A stretch of DNA of 64,000 nt from contig JAKNDB010000088.1 of assembly GCA_024305405.1 (NCBI GenBank), positions 1,320,001 to 1,384,000 of the forward strand, given 5' to 3'. Below the pieces are notes generated by a model. That model was not told the DNA's origin and made no database searches. It saw only the letters and a list, made by a program, of their open reading frames with translations. Source of the stretch: Dirofilaria immitis (taxonomy: Eukaryota; Nematoda; Chromadorea; Rhabditida; Onchocercidae). Shown one piece after another: positions 25,490 through 41,929 of the stretch. Each line of letters starts with the position of its first letter. Position 1 is the first letter of the stretch. Made by a program: the position numbers and the translations under genes.

Positions 25490-28400
25490 CGATAACGAAT
25501 AACAAAATATATAAATAAAATTAATAGTTGTTAAAATTGATAATAATCAATGAAAGAAAATAATATATCATTTTTTTCATCAATCTTTTCACTTGAAAAT
25601 TTCGAAGAAATTATTGTTTATGCATTCATGAGAATTGCTATCTTAATTGCTAGCTTTTAATGATTTTAATGATAATAATGATATGATAATTGATCACTGA
25701 TATTATTCGTTATTTTGTTCCTCATTTTCTTCTCCATCTCATTTGGAAATTTTTTTTTTTAGCAATTCTAAATTAGTACTCCTTATCGCTATAATAATTA
25801 TTCTCTCTTCTCATAGCTAATCATTAGAATTTCGGTTTTGCATTTTCTTCGAAAATAATATTTTTTATTTTTTAGCAAACAAATTTAAAACTAAGTATTA
25901 GTTTTATTTTTGAAAAATATGAATAGTTAAGTATTTATAATGGAAATAGTTATTTTCATATATATTATTCTCAATAATAAATTTTTTTTTGTTTTTTGCA
26001 ATTAATTAATAATTTAGGAAAAATTAATATTTCAACAATTATTACAATTATAATAAAAAATTTTCATATTTTATTTTTGAACTAATACTTATCTATATGA
26101 TAATGTTAAGATGCAAAGATAATTATAAACATGTTTACCAATTTCTATTTTGTGACTAAAATATAAATTAAAATACTAAGTACTAATTTAATTCAATATC
26201 ACTTATCAGATGTTAGCAGGAGGCTTTAGCAAAGCAAGATAAACAGATGATTACAAATAATGCTAATTAATTTCATTCTATAATTAAAATAATCCTGTGA
26301 TATTGTATCAGAAGTAATATAATAAATAATTGATAAAAATAATGATAATTTAAAAAAAACAATGATTTGCAAAAAACGAATAAAACAAAAAAACACACAA
26401 AAAATGAAATTCATCCTAAACAAAGTTTAATTAGAAATTAAATTTTAATTAAAATTCAAAAATTCACATCAATATAATTTAGATTTTAATTTTAAAATCT
26501 AAAATTATTTAAAAATAATTTATAATAATAATAAAAAGGAAACGTTGGATAATAATATTATGATAAAATGCATTAATTATGTATTTAAAAAAAAACGATA
26601 TATTTGTTAATTGTGTTATTCCTCGAAAATTTTAATAAAAATTTCTTCCACTAATTTATCGTTTAATATACAATATTAATAGAACGAATATGTCTAAATA
26701 TATTAAAATTATTTAAATAATAATTAATAGTAATAATATAAAATACCGGAATATAACAAAAATTGATTGGTAATCACTGATAAAAATGTCAATAAAACTT
26801 TGAAGAAATAACTGATACATTTGTAAATTATATTAATTTCTCAAAAATTTTAAACAAAAATTTCTTTTAAACTATTTTTTATTCATTAAATTTATGATAT
26901 TAGTAATGAATATTTTAAGATGTAATTCATAATATTAATTAACAATATTAAAATACTGATAAATAGTGATAATAATATTTAAGAATGTAAAGACATATTC
27001 CTTAATTGTATTGATTTCTTGAAAATTTTAAATAAAAATTTCTTCTGCCAATTTTATTGATAAAACGAATATGTATATATTAAAATTATTTCAAGATAAT
27101 TTATACTATTAATATAATTTTATACTATCAAGATAATTTATACTATTATTGTAAATTTATAACAATAATTAATATTTATGATAATTAATTATATCATTTC
27201 TCGAAAAGTTCCAATAAAATTTCTTTCATTAATTTATTATTTATATCTGAAAAAAAAGCGACAAAAGTTTTTCAAATACAAATAATAATTTAAAAACAAT
27301 ACGAATATCAAAAATGCTAATCAAATAATTCGATGACTAATCAATAACTGATCAAATAAGTAAATAAAAATATTTTGAAAAATTAAAAAAAAAAAGAAAA
27401 AAATCCATTCAAATATAAACATTTCGTTAAACAAACTTTTAAAATAAAAATATAAAAGTTGAAAATTAATAAGCTATAAATGAAGATAAAAATGATAACA
27501 AACTCAACATGATAATATTAAAATATATTCATGCAATTTATGCCATCATTATCATCCATCTAGTCGTTGAAATTGATATATAATCAAAGGTTTTAGAAAA
27601 AACTTTTACAATTTGCATAAATAATTAATTCATCGTCAATTATATGGCACTCATTTCGTTACATCCGTTTCATTTATCATTTACATCCTATATTATAAGT
27701 CAATATTTAAAATTAACCTTTGACTTTAGTAAAGTGAAAAATTGATCTTTGACTTTCATAAAGCAAAAAAAGAAAAAAATTTCATACGATATTTTGAATA
27801 AAATTTTTCATTTTTCTTCTAATTAATTTTTTCGTAAAAATTTGATTCCATTAAACGAATGAATAAATAAAAATTTCAATTGTTAATCTTAAAATTCCTA
27901 TAGTTGTTGAATTAAACTTTTATAAAAACTTTTTTTTATAAATTTGAAAGCAAAAAGAAAGTTTTGAAGCAAAAAATTCAACAATAAATTAATTGTTTTA
28001 TTTGGAAATTTTTGCCAAAAATATTTTTTTTGCTTCCAAATTTGAAATGATTGATAATTTTAAATATACCTACCTTTAATATACCCACCTTTCTTTTCCT
28101 TTTTTTCCCCACACAAAAAACAATCAAATAATCTACCGTATAAGCAAAAAAGATATAAATTATAACAAAAAAAAAAGTTTCTATTTTTTTTCTAAAACTT
28201 CAATGAGCTTAAATTGAAATTTTTGAATAAATTAAAAAGGAAAAAAATGAATTGTAAGCGAATTATTTTGATATCAAGCATAGAATCTAAAATGATTGAA
28301 AAGAAGTAAGTAATTTTATTCTTATCAAAAATATCCAATTTTTAATGAATAAAAATTTATCTCTCACCATTCTCTCTTAATTTTTTTTTTTTTTTACACA

Positions 28401-31400
28401 TTTCATCAGAAAATCTATTTTTACTATTTTGAATTAAACTACGAGAAAAAAAAAGAAAACTTTTTTCATATAAAATATAAATTATAAAAGATATTTATTG
28501 TTGCACTTTTTTTGATCCAAAAAAAAGTAACTTCTTTTTCATTTCAATTTTTAATCTTTTCGAAAGAAAATTTTTTTTTCATTCCTATGTTTTAAATAAT
28601 TATTAGAAGTTAGTTATGTCTGATCGTATTAAATTTCAAGTTTAATTAAAAATAAAAATTAACAATTAAATAAATGCAAATGGTTTGAATATAGAATAAT
28701 ACAAATAGTGGAATTAAAAGTTTCAATTTGTTTTCGAAATTTCCAATATATTGCAAATAATCATAAAGATCAGTCAAATCAAATTGTCGAGAATTCTCGA
28801 AATAGTAGCTTATTTACGAATTATCTAATGATGGATGAACTATTAAAAATTCATTTACTAATTCTATGCAGAAAAAGAAAAGAATTTTCTTTTAATTTTT
28901 GCATAGAAGAAAATTTTAAAATAATAGTTTATGAATTGATAATATTTAAATTTAATACTGATAAATTTTTCCATATTTTTTTGAATTAACATTTCTAGAA
29001 CAAACTTCATATCGTAAATTAGTTTAATTATTTACAAATATTACTTCAATAATTTTAATATAAAATTTTCAAAATTAATCGAATGAAATAATCACTTTTA
29101 TATTACTTAAAAAAAAAGATAAATTAACTTCATTTAATTCTTACAGAATATGTGAAATTATTAGATAGATAGTGAAATAATTGCTTCATCGATTTGTCCG
29201 ATTATGTCCGATCAGTGGATGAATTTGAAAGTTTCTTTTTTTTCTCGAAATAAATTTTTTTACTTTAAATGCTAAAGCCTATTTAAGCCTTATTATAATC
29301 GATCCGATATTTAATTATGCAAGTATGGAATGCAAAAATTTTTGGCAATTTTTTTTATTTCCTCAAATAACTATCAAATTATTTTTAATGAGAAGACATC
29401 ATTAAAAAAAAAAAAAAAAAAAACGATAAAAACGCTATTGAACATTTGAATAAAATCAATAATCAAAATTAGTCGAAATTATTTGAGTACACAAAAATAA
29501 TCAATAAATCAAAATCAGTCTATTGCAATTCCTTTATAAAGCTAAATATCTTATTATAAGATATGATCGGTAGAAGCAGATAGCTTGATCAATTTTTCAA
29601 TATATCCTAGATTATCCGAGATGAACTACTAATTATCTTACCATAATATTATAAAATACCTTACATGAATTATTTGTATATTGAATAATTGATCTAGTTC
29701 ATACCTTTACTAACTGATATCTTTTATATAAAATTATTATTATTATTATCTGAAATGATAATGATTATATTATTTTGTATAAAATTTCATCCCTCATTTT
29801 CTTTTTTTTTTATTAAATTTTTTAATAATAAAATAAAATGAAATTTATTTTAATAATTTTTAGTTTGTTTTCTAAGTAATAGTTCGAAAAATTAATTTGA
29901 AAAAATCAATTAAAAATCATTTATCGATTGATCAAAGAATGATAAGTTTAAAACTGCTTAAATGCAAGTAAGTGTAAGCAATTCAAATGAATAAAATTTC
30001 AATTATCTGACCGATTGTTGTTATTCCACACAGCCAATTCATCAATTTGTTTACCAGATAGAAGTGAAAAGATTTGATACTGATATGATAGCTGTTAGAT
30101 TAGCTTAAATCGATGATGATAATGATGAGGGCAATGGTGGCAATTTGATGATGATATATGTTAGTAGTGATGGTGATAATGTATACGCATATCTTTTTAT
30201 CAATATGAAGCTATTATATTGATAATAAGTGATAATTCAACTGCATAGTTGTGATTTATCAGTATGAATAAAAATTGTAGAGCAATGATAAATAATTGGA
30301 ATGACATTGTTGATTGCGAAATCAACGAAATATTTATGATATAAATATATGACATTTGTGCTATAAAATTTTTTTTGATATAATTAAATAATTTTGATTA
30401 TTTTAATTATTCTTCGATTTATATTTTTAAATATATAATAAAAGCGACGAAGTGATAAAAATATTTTTATCACATATAATCCTAATAAAAATTAAAAGGC
30501 TAATCAAAAAAAAAATAAATTCGAATTTTTTTAAAAACATTTTCTAAATAATAAAAAATTTCAGTATAAAAAAACAAAGACAAATATCAATTTATCTTTT
30601 TGATAAAATTCAAAAAAAAAAACGAAACTTATTTGAATGGCAAAAAAATAAAAATAAAAAAAAGTTTTGTTCCCAAATTGATAATTTAAATAAAAGATAA
30701 AATTGAAGAAGAAAAGGAATGAAATTTATTCATTTTTTAAAAAGCTTTTATAAATTGATAAATGTTGAAAAGAATTCCAACTAAAAAGTATTTAGTATTT
30801 ATAAAATTTTTCATTAAAAGTAAAAATAAAAAAGAAAAATCATTCTTCGATTAATAACTTATAGCAACAAAAGAATAAATAATTTTCAAAAGATATTTCT
30901 AATTTAATTCTCAATTTTTTCCCATCCTAATGTTCGAAAAAAAATGTTAGATTTCTAACAATCAATCAATAAATATATATAATATAATAAAATATTTTAT
31001 AAAATTTTTATTTTAGAAAATATAAATACAAATTTTTAAAAATTATTCAAATTTATATTCAAGCATATTTTAGTAATTTATTTTTTTGTGATTCTTATTG
31101 TAATATTTGTTTATTAACGAGAATTTCTACAGCTTCCCTCAAAATTATTATCATTTTTGATTAATCTTTCGTTTTTTTCTTGAAAGAAAAATCAATAATT
31201 TATTATTATTTATTTTAGTATTTAACTCCATATTTTTGAAATTTTTTATTTTTTTCTAATTTTTAACAATTTATTCTCGGCTTTTTGACCTTTTTTTTTG
31301 CTGAATGCATTATTATTTGACCTTATCCAATCTGTTATTATTAAGTTTTATTATTAAAGTTTTCAAATTTCTTTTCCTAATTTCATCATCCTAATACTAA

Positions 31401-34068
31401 TATGAAATGTAAACATCATCTATCCTTTTCATTTAATACATTTAATTTCAATTTTAATCTCAATCAAATCTATAATTTTTATTAGGAAACGAAGTCACGC
31501 AATTCGAAGACGAAAAGTTGGAAAATAAATTTTATATCGAGAAAATTTGTTTTTTCATTTTCGAGAAAAGAATTAAATAAAATACCATGAGTAATTCGCG
31601 TGTCATGTCACGCATATATTTAAATATTTGCATGTGATAATTTCTCTCTTATATGATAAATAATTATCAATTAAAGTTAAATTTTTATGAAAAAAAAAGT
31701 TTTAATTAAAAGCAATAACAAATTTTATATGTTGATGAAAATTTAATAGAATGAGGAGAAACTCTAATATAAAAATTTTTCCTTCTCCTTTTTTTGGAAG
31801 AGATCAAACTTAAATTTAGCAGCTTAATGTTTATTAATCATTTTATCGGTTATTAAAATTCGAATAACATTTTATCAGTTATTAAAATACGAATAATTTT
31901 CGAATAATCATTATTGGAATTCTGCCAATGTTTACATTAAACATTAATTTATTTATTTATCTTTTTGGCTATAAATTCTTAACAAATTTTGAAATCATAA
32001 AATGCAATTAATGTGATAACTTTTTTCAAAACTATAATAAAGTTAATGATGAAAAAAATTAAATTTGAAATTATGACAATTAGGATGGATTCTAGAGGTC
32101 TCATGATGAAAACAAATTTTTCTATAAATTTTGAATTTCCTTCATATTAAAAACGATTTTTCGTTTAGATTATTTCTCAGAAAAATTTACAAGAAAAAAG
32201 AACGGAAACAAAAAGTAAAAGATAATAGTTTGGAAATCAGAAGGAACAATTATAATTTCTTATAATAATTGTTTAATCAAAATTAAAAATTCATAAAAAT
32301 CTATCGCCAAATATATTAAGTTGAATTTCGAAAAACTAAATAAATATAATTAATAATACTTAATCGAAATATTCATCTGTCAAAGAAAATTATGTAAATT
32401 TCAAAAATTTCAATTTTTGAAAAGATTGATAATTATCTGTTTAAATGATGATGAAGGAAAAATTTAAATTTTTAACCTAAACATAATTATAATTTATTAT
32501 CACATATATATATATGCATGATATTTAAAAACTATAAACAATATTTCGTTTGAATTTAATTAAAATTTCAAATTATTATCACTATCTGCTTAAAATTGTT
32601 ATCAATTATTATCATGAACGAATTTATGAATGATAAATTTCTGGAATTTAATCGATTACGGACAATTCTTTTGAAATTTTTAGTACTATTTTTAAACAAT
32701 ATTTGCTAATCGATAATGCTTATTAAAATCATTGATTACTTATTAGTAATTTTTATTATTATTTTAACTAATACATGCTATAATTATGATCTATTACGGA
32801 ATAATCGATTATTGATAATAAATTTATTATCAAATTATAATCTATTGAGAAGTAATTGACAACTGATAAAAATTATTATAAAAGGCTTAATTTTTATTAA
32901 ACTGTAAATTGAATATCTAAAATCATTATTCATGCAAAATCATTATTTTGTAAAGATGATAAAAATTGATTATGCAAAAATCCTTTTCTCTCTAGCGAAA
33001 TATTTCGTTTCTTATCTAATTTTATTGAAATGTTGATCTTTTGATATTTATTATTTCTTCGCTAAGCCAATAAAATAAAATTTATCAATACAAGTCATTT
33101 ATTTCTTTATTACCCATTTAATGTTATGAATAAGCTTAGAAAAGCAATTAACATAAAAAAAAAATTATTATCAGATTATTTCAGTTGATAATTCAGAAAG
33201 AAAAAGAGAATCAGAAAAAGGAAAAAAAAGAAGAAACGATTTTTATCAAAAAGTAATTTTTAAAATAATTTTTGAAATAATTTATAATATTTTAGCAAAT
33301 TTACGATTAATCATAATGATTTAAATAATATATGCTATCAAAGTTTTAATTTTGATTATCAATAAATTAAGCATGGATAAAAATAAATTGTATAAACAAA
33401 ATGCGATTTATATATTTTCAAATATTACAAAATTCATCATGCTATATTAATCATTGATAATTTTTTTTTATAACATTTTACTGATAATCGTTTGAAATTC
33501 TACTGAGTAATTATTAGCTGAATTTTACAAATATTCACCTGTATCATGAATGAATATCATAAATTACTAAGGTAATATTAGATATAATTCTTATCAAAAT
33601 AAATCGCGAAATATTCGTTAAAATGATAATAAGAATTTACAGCTAAAATAGGTTTAAAACTTATTGATAAATAATTTTTCATGTAAATTAATCCTAAATT
33701 AATCGAAAAATTATCGTATGATTAAGATTGGTGATGAAAATCATACGTACAGTAAATTTAAACTTATTCGAAAACATTATTGTAATTGCGCGATGATAAT
33801 AATGATGATAACAATGATAATAATAGATGATAGGTAAGTAGGTTGAATAAATGATGAATAGATTGGATGGATGGATGAATGTATGAATGGATGGACAAAA
33901 TTTGTTATGCAAAATGTCAATCAAATTTTATCAGCAGAAAGATAGATGGAACATTGATGAAGTCTATTTGCAAAAATAAATATCAAATTATTCAAAAGGC
34001 ATACAACGAATATAATGAAATTTAAACTTGAGAACTTTTTGACGAATTATTAAAGCATTTATTATTAC

Positions 34069-34097
34069 TGTTGTTGTTGTTGTTGTTGTTGTTGTTA
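34069..34097. repeat. (TGT)n microsatellite
   Basis: Nine uninterrupted TGT/GTT units followed by TATTGTTACTGTTATTATT, an imperfect extension. Confidence 0.9.
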
Positions 34098-34499
34098 TTG
34101 TTACTGTTATTATTTACTGCTAATAATTACTTAAAAATCAAACGATAATTGATAACAGAATTTTTAATTCTAAAATTGATTTAAATAATCATTAGCCATT
34201 TAGAAAGTTTAAAATGTCCTAAAATCGAAAGTTTAAAATGTCATGAAACTTCAAAATCATTATCATTATATTATGAGATAAGAAATGAGGCATATTTTAT
34301 ATCAAACTTTTTTTTTCTCTTCCATTTTACTTTCTTTCTCTTCGTACTTCTAATATAACATATATCCTTCTACGATAATCATCATTTACATGACAATAGT
34401 TAAATTTGTTGAAATATTTATCGACTTGTTTTTGATTAACACAATACTACCAGCTTAACATTAGCAGACTATTGATAAGTGCAACAACAATAACAACTA

Positions 34500-34900
34500 A
34501 TTGATGTACATGATTGACTTATGGTAGTACCAATCAATGATTGATGATAGCAATTGAAATCATTATTATGATAGTTGCATATTTTGGTCATGATCAAAAT
34601 AATAAATCAATCCAAATTTCGTAATTGAAATCGATTAAATAGTGATGAAAAATAATGGTGATAATAAATAATGATAAATAATGAAAATGATGATTGATTA
34701 TATCAATTGAAATCATTATTATGATAATTGCATATTTTTCCATGATCAGAATAATGAAAGTAATAAATTACGTAATTGGCTAAATATTGATGATGATAAA
34801 TAGCGATAAATAATGATAGTGATGAGTAATGATAGCAATTGCAATCATTATTATCCTAACTTTATGCCTCAATCATTATTATTGAAATGATAATTAATTA
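34500..34900. repeat. Tandem repeat, unit ~130-160 bp
   Basis: The segment ATAGCAATTGAAATCATTATTATGATARTTGCATATTTT occurs near 34545, 34703 and (shortened) 34830. The copies are separated by the shared filler GATGATGATAAATARYGATAAATAATGA. Three copies are visible. Confidence 0.65.
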
Positions 34901-36079
34901 TTAAATAAATTTATATTTTGTAATTGATACTAATAGTAGTTGATTATCAATGATAACAATAATTATTATCAAATTTTTGCCAGTTTTTTAAAATAATTTT
35001 TATCAAAATAATTAGAATGATAAAAGTGCTAAATGATATTAGAACTGTTACTTCTGCAATCAATTTAACATAAACTATTGTAAAATAAAATAGAATAAAT
35101 TAGACTGAACGAAATATTAAATGATAATGATAACGGAATTAATTATAATTAAATTTATACATATAAGCTAAAATTCTCGTTAAAATATCTGATAAAAAAA
35201 AAAAAAAAAGAATTTAATGACTTTTGAAATTTGTTATTCATATCAAATTCATCGTATTTCAATCAGTATATATTTCCTGTTTCTTTATCAATTATTCTCT
35301 TCTATCATTTTATTCAACTAAAAATTTTTCATCATTTTGCTAACAAATGTCATTGATTTCATCATTTCCTCTTCTCTTAGCTTATTTCTATCAAAATGCA
35401 TTTCTTGGCTGCATAGCCAACTTTGCAATATCAAAATAGTAATATGCTAAGCCATAATTTGTTCATTAAATTGAAACACAATTATCCTATCCATCAATCA
35501 ACAATTTATTGAAATTGTTCAAACTAATCGATAGAACAATATAAAAGTTTTGAGAAAAAAATTTTAAATAAACAAACAAAATAACAAAAAAAAACGATTA
35601 AAAGTCATAATACAATATTGGCATAAATTACGACATGATATGATATGATAAGGAAGGATGTATAATAATAAATATATTGATATTTAAGATTGAAATATAC
35701 AAGAGAAATTTGATAATTGTAGTATGCGAAATATTAATGAAATTATTAGAGAAATATAAACAATCGAAATATTCTTATCATTCGTTTATATTCTATGATA
35801 TCATATCTTTATTCAACTTATCATAAATTATTATAAATTTAAAATTTAATTTTCGCCATCTATAAAATTTAAGAAAATTTTTTTAGGTTTCAAATAAATT
35901 TTCTATTATATATTTATTTGTTATAAATAAAATTTTTATTTTTATTATATTTCTATTACAATAAGTTTTATTTATTTTTTTGCCCTTTTTCTTTTCCTCT
36001 TGCATTCCCTTTCTCTCTCATCGTTTTTTGTGAATATAAGATGTCATTCAAATGTATGATATAAATTAATTATCTTAAA

Positions 36080-36130
36080 AAAGTAAGAGGAAGAGGGAAG
36101 AGAGAGAAAGAGGGGACAGAGAGAGATATG
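36080..36130. repeat. GA-rich tract
   Basis: A purine tract of GAGGAAGAGGGAAGAGAGAG type, similar to those at 9.7-10.0 kb and 37.6-38.0 kb. Confidence 0.7.
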
Positions 36131-37569
36131 TTTTGCTTTCTTTTTTTATTTTTTTATGATCAAAACAAAGCGAAACAGTTGTTTACTGTTAAATTTTCAT
36201 CAAAACAATAAAAAAGCTTTCGATCATTAAAATTATCATCAATTGATTATTTTTATCATTTCCTCAACATAGAAATCATTTGTTGCTTTAAGAAACGAAT
36301 CATAAAATCTTATCATTTGTTGTATCATAAAATCTTATCATTTGCTGTTTTTGTTTTTAAAAAAAGGGGAAAAATGAATTATAAAATTCAAATGCTATCA
36401 TTCATTATTCTAAAGAAAAAAAAAAGATAATCTCAAAAGCTAAATTAGTGTGATGTAACAATTAAATTAGAAATATATGTTCATTAATTTTACTGATACC
36501 GAAAAATTATAGTTTAAAAATTTAGAACAAATGATCTAAATATAATTATTTATTTGAATGAAAAATGAACGAAAAAAATAATCACAAAATGTGATGATAA
36601 TAACAATTTATTAATTCAACTGATAAATATATTGTAAGAAAATTTATCATACGTCAAAGTGAAAAACAAAATTTTAAATATTATCATTTTATTACTTTAA
36701 AAGAGGTGCGAAAAAATAATCAATGATAATTACAAATTATCAATTTAACTGATAAATTCGCTATCAAAATTATGCATGTTGAGGTTGCTACAAATAATAA
36801 TGGAAAAGATTTTTGGAAAAAATAAAGTTTTTAATACCTATATCTATATAAGTATTTGCATAAAGAATTTTCTTTTTTTACGAACTCAATTTAACAGTAT
36901 GATAAATTTTGATAAATAAATTTTAAATTTTAATCAATAATACTAAAAATTGAGTAAAATAAGTTGAAAAGAATTAATTATCATTATAATTTCTGAATCT
37001 TAACACTGATGAAAAAAATTATTGACAATGAATTGTTGATAATTTAATATTATAAAATAGTTAAGTAAAATAATCATGAAAAAAACAATCATACAATTCT
37101 AATCATAATAAATGCATAAAAAGAAAAAAATTTTCGAAGAGATAAAATTTCAATTTAAAAAAGGAAAAAAACATACTAAAATTTATCAAATATATTTAAT
37201 AAATTTTTTTATCTTCAATTAATCATTATTTAATTATTGTTTATGATTAACGCATAAGTTGCTAAAAATGCGAAAAAGAAAAATGGAAAATGTGAGAAAG
37301 GTATTATTAGAAAAAGTAATGAAAAATCGCATATAAGCTATTTTCATGAGAAAATTTTAGTGAAACTTACTGAAGCATAGGACAAAGAGAACAAATTTTC
37401 ATTATACCTTTTCTAATCTTTATACTTGGCAATTTTAATAAAACTTTTTTCTAAAATATTATTTCGAAATAATTTCAAAAATCACTCCTCATTTTATACA
37501 AATTCATTAAATTTGACAAGGCTTCTTTTTTTCATGTAATAATCCAAAAAAAAAAAGAAAATTTATGCA

Positions 37570-37975
37570 ATAAAATGAAAGAGAGAGAGAAGAGAGAGAA
37601 AGAGAGAAAAGATGAGAAATAGGTAAGTAAGTTGAACAGGTATTTTTGTTAATATAGGTGTTAATAAAGGAAGGAAGTATAAAAAAAAAAACTTTTTCAT
37701 CTACATAAACTTTAATAATGCATTTTTTTTTTTGATGAAATAAAACTCTATTACATAAAAATATTTTTGAAAGCAATTGAAATACTTTTTTTTTCCTCTT
37801 CCTCACACCAATTTCTTCAACGAAAGAGAAAGTTTTAAAGGAAAAAAAAAGAAAGAGCGAGAATGAGGTAAAAAAACATGAATTATCATGAATTATTTTT
37901 CGTTTAAAGAGAGAAAAAGAGAGAGAGAGAGAGGAAAAGAAGGAAGAGAACAGAGAAAAAGAAAGACGAAATAAA
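37570..37975. repeat. GA-rich simple-sequence tracts
   Basis: (GA)n-rich tracts at about 37578-37612 and 37905-37975 lie around an AT-rich centre. The minus-strand open frame across them is a low-complexity Ser/Leu/Phe translation. Confidence 0.75.
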
Positions 37976-40900
37976 TAAATCACTGGAATGAGGAAAATTT
38001 TCTACTTCAAAACTTCTAGCATATTTTAAATTTTTCGTGTAAAAATAATTTTTAAAAATAATATTCGATTTTATTTTGAAAAAAAAATTATTCCGAAAAA
38101 ATTTTAATTAATTTTGTCGATTAAAATTTTTATTTAAAATTTTTAAATTAAACGATGATAATTTTTGATTTAAATTATATTTTAGATATTTGTTCGGGGA
38201 TAAATAGATAATATATTCAAAGACTCATTGTAAAAGAATAGATAAAAACAAATGAATGAAAATAAAAAATAAATTTGAAAGGATAGAATTATCATTATTC
38301 TTTCATTTTTAAATATGATTTGAGTGAATTTTAAACTTAATATTAAATAATGAATGAAGTCAGTTTATTTTCAATTTTAATTTTTACTAATTGCTTATTT
38401 TTTTTGACTAATTATTCGAGACGAAAAATAAATCTTCACACGCAATCTCATTTAAAATAATTTGATCATTTCGAAATTATTATCATGATTAAAATGATGA
38501 AATGATAATGGCATTAATTTTGTCAACAAAGTTAAGTTTAAATTCATTGCAATGCTACTATTTAATATTTAACATTTCATATCTTCGCATATGCGTATAT
38601 GCAAAGATATATATATATTTGTCATATCTTCATTAATGCGGAAAATTCAATAATTCACAGCGAATAATACCTTTTTTCGTCAAATGATAATAAAAATTTT
38701 AGACAAATTATTGAATGTTATATAATATCATGCAAATGTTATCAATCTTACAAAAAAAGCAAAAAATGAATTCTTTCTTCTTTTTTTTTTAATTTTTAAA
38801 ATAAAACTTTTATTATTTTTACTTATATGGATGCATTTCTTGCATTTCTTATCGTTTCATTTCTAAAAATTAGCAAATTATTTACAAATATCATCAATTT
38901 GTTTGAAATCTCGAGAAACAAATAGTTTAAAAACTATGTTTAAATAATATATTTGCGATTCAATAACAAATTAAATAATTTTTACGAGAAGGTTTCAATA
39001 ATACTAAAAAGAAAAAAGAAGAAAAAAGTTCTGTGGAAGCAGTAATAGTAAATTCTTTTTATTCCGTTATTTTTTAGCTCATTTATTATTTATTATTTAC
39101 TTTTTTTCGAGATTTAATAATTTTAATCCTTTTGAGATTTAATAATCTTTATTTTGTTATTATATATTGCATCATCTGCTTATAAATGAGATTTATTTGT
39201 CTTTTATATTCAAATGCTGCGTCATTCTTTCGAAAAATGGGATTTCCAAAAAAGAAAGTCAAAACTTCGAATAATAGCAAATCTTTTGAATTACTGTATT
39301 AATAACTACAGTATGATTTGTCACTGTAATAAATATCGTAAATAAATATCATGTTACCACAATATTTATTTTAGCTTTGCTCTGAGATATTTTAATTCAT
39401 TGTGTATGATGAGAATATTATTTGTTTCATGGAAAAATTAATGTTTCTTATTTATCTTCTTTTTTTTCGAATATTTTTTTGAAAATTTTTTATGCAATTT
39501 ATGAAATTTCCTCATACATATATATAAATTTTATAAGGATAAAGTTTGAATAAGATTTTATTCTTATTCATAACGTAAATTTTCAATAATAATTGATTTG
39601 AGTAATTCTTAAATTAATTATAAAATTATTTTTTAAAATAAATTTCATTTCATAATTGATCGATATATATGAATGTCAACATATATTCTTTAATTTCAAA
39701 AATAATCACAATTTTTTTCGTTTATAATAAATGAATTTAATAATGGAAAAAAATAACGAAAACGAAAGAAATTCATATGACGAATGATATTAGTAAAATT
39801 ATGAAAGATTTGACATTTTTAAGGGAATAGAAGAAATTTTAATTTTCAAATAAAATCGAAAGTTTTATAATTTGATAATCATAATTCAACAAAAACGAAT
39901 ATTATGAAATTTAATGATCAATAAAATGCTTATCATTAATTTTTAGACGAAAACATTGATAACAAAAATTTCTTCCAAATATAATCAGAAATTAATTTTC
40001 ATAGAATTTAAAGTATTATTTTTATTTTGACTAATGCATCATAAACATAAATACATCAGAATAATATAAATTATTATATACGCATTTTTTAACATTTATC
40101 ATTTATAAATATTTATCTGCAGATAGCTGTCCATTCTTGTTTTAATGTATTAATCAATTACGGTATTCGATAATTTATTACTCGATAAATATTTTGTATC
40201 ATCATCCAGAATTTTTGTAAACATGAATGATTTAGACACTTCAAAAATGTTATAAAACCGAAATTTTAACTAAAGCAATTTTTATTCACTCAACAACATA
40301 AATGAACTTTTCTCAAGAGTCAAGAATAGAATAGAATTATTCGATCATTTTTTAATCTTTGACTTTATGCAATTTATTTTTATATTTTTTATTACAAAAT
40401 ATTCCATGAAAAAAGGGTAAAAATTATTTCTAAAATAGCAATAAAATTAATAAAATTTTCTACGAATTTGAACATGTTAATTTAAAAAAATTTCTTCGAT
40501 TTTCATATTTTCCATGTATGATAAGTATTCGGAATTAAAGATGATCAATTTCCCTTGTCGATATGATATAAGAAAAAACATTTTTTTTAAATTTTTAAAA
40601 TAAGTCGTAAATATTCTGTCAATATGAAGAAGTTGAGAGGAAAAAAGATCATTCTTTTGCAGAGTGTAAAATTTTGAAGGGTAAATTTTGCGAGAAATTT
40701 TAGAATGATTAGCTAATAATCTCTTAATCCCAACTTATTTAAATAATAAGAAACAATTTTCTAAAAGCTCTGCTAAAGAGGAAATTTTTAATATGTCATT
40801 CCAATTCATAGACCCAAATAGATTGAAAGATTTTACTTAAATTTTTTGGAATAATAACAATCAGAAATAATATATTATTTTTTACTGTTCATTATCATTA

Positions 40901-41929
40901 GCTAATAATAACCTGCTAATCAGCGAATCATCTCGATCGGTTCAATTCTGATCAATTTTTAGTAAAAATTACAATAAGTAAGGAAATAGTAAGGAATTTT
41001 AAAGTTTCCAAAATAATTAAAATGAATATTTAAGCGCTTAGAAAGAATATTTCAAACTATTTTATTTGAAATTTTCAAATAGTTTTTATTTATTTTCTTC
41101 CTTTTTTCATTGTTTTCTTTTAATATATGAGTTTTTAAAGTTGAAAAAATTGAATTATAAATTGTCACAAAACATCAAATTTTAGAGAAACGATCTAATT
41201 TTAAAAATAATATAAAAACAAACTTTCGTTTGATATATTAATACCTGGCATATCTGATTACTGTAAGAAATTTTTGTTCAGATTAAAATCCAATTTTCTT
41301 TTCTTCCATTCACCTTTTTGATGCATGTCTTAATGATAAAATACTATATGAATGAAAAATTTATTATAATTAAATTTAAAGCATTTTGTCATATTAAAAC
41401 TAATATATGTATAAAAAGATTTTTAATTTACTCTGAAACTTCCTGCTACAACTAAAGCAAATTTTAATCCATTCCTAAAATTTTGATTCAAATATTGTCC
41501 AAAATTATACGCGGTATTTATTTTATTAGCTTTGCATAAAGTTTAAGCAATTTTGCAATATGTTTATCGAATGTATAAAAAAATTAATGGAAATATCATG
41601 CTATTCAAAGTTAATCGTTTTTCAAAGCTTAATTAAATTTCAAAAATCGAATTTTGTCTAGTACCTAAAAATATTGATTATTTCGTTTTTCTAATGCTAT
41701 ATAAATCTTATATACAATATTACATCATATATCATTTCTTCTATTTGTGTTGAAATTGTTTATAATTATATGCGATAAACTTGTTTAAAGCGGTCTCTTT
41801 TATCTTTCTTTATTAATTCTCGAGCGGATAATTTCATCATTAATTATTGAACAGATAGTTCCTTTACTTTAAGCTCATTAAAGCAAATATTTCATGTCAC
41901 AATGCATTATATTATGTTCGGCCTATTTT

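Noticed and set aside
30037..30108. Short frame after an acceptor (PIHQFVYQIEVKRFDTDMIA, then stop)
   Set aside because: Only 24 codons, no partner exons, and the minus strand is open too.
37507..37983. 158-codon minus-strand open frame
   Set aside because: Low-complexity translation of GA/CT and poly-A tracts.
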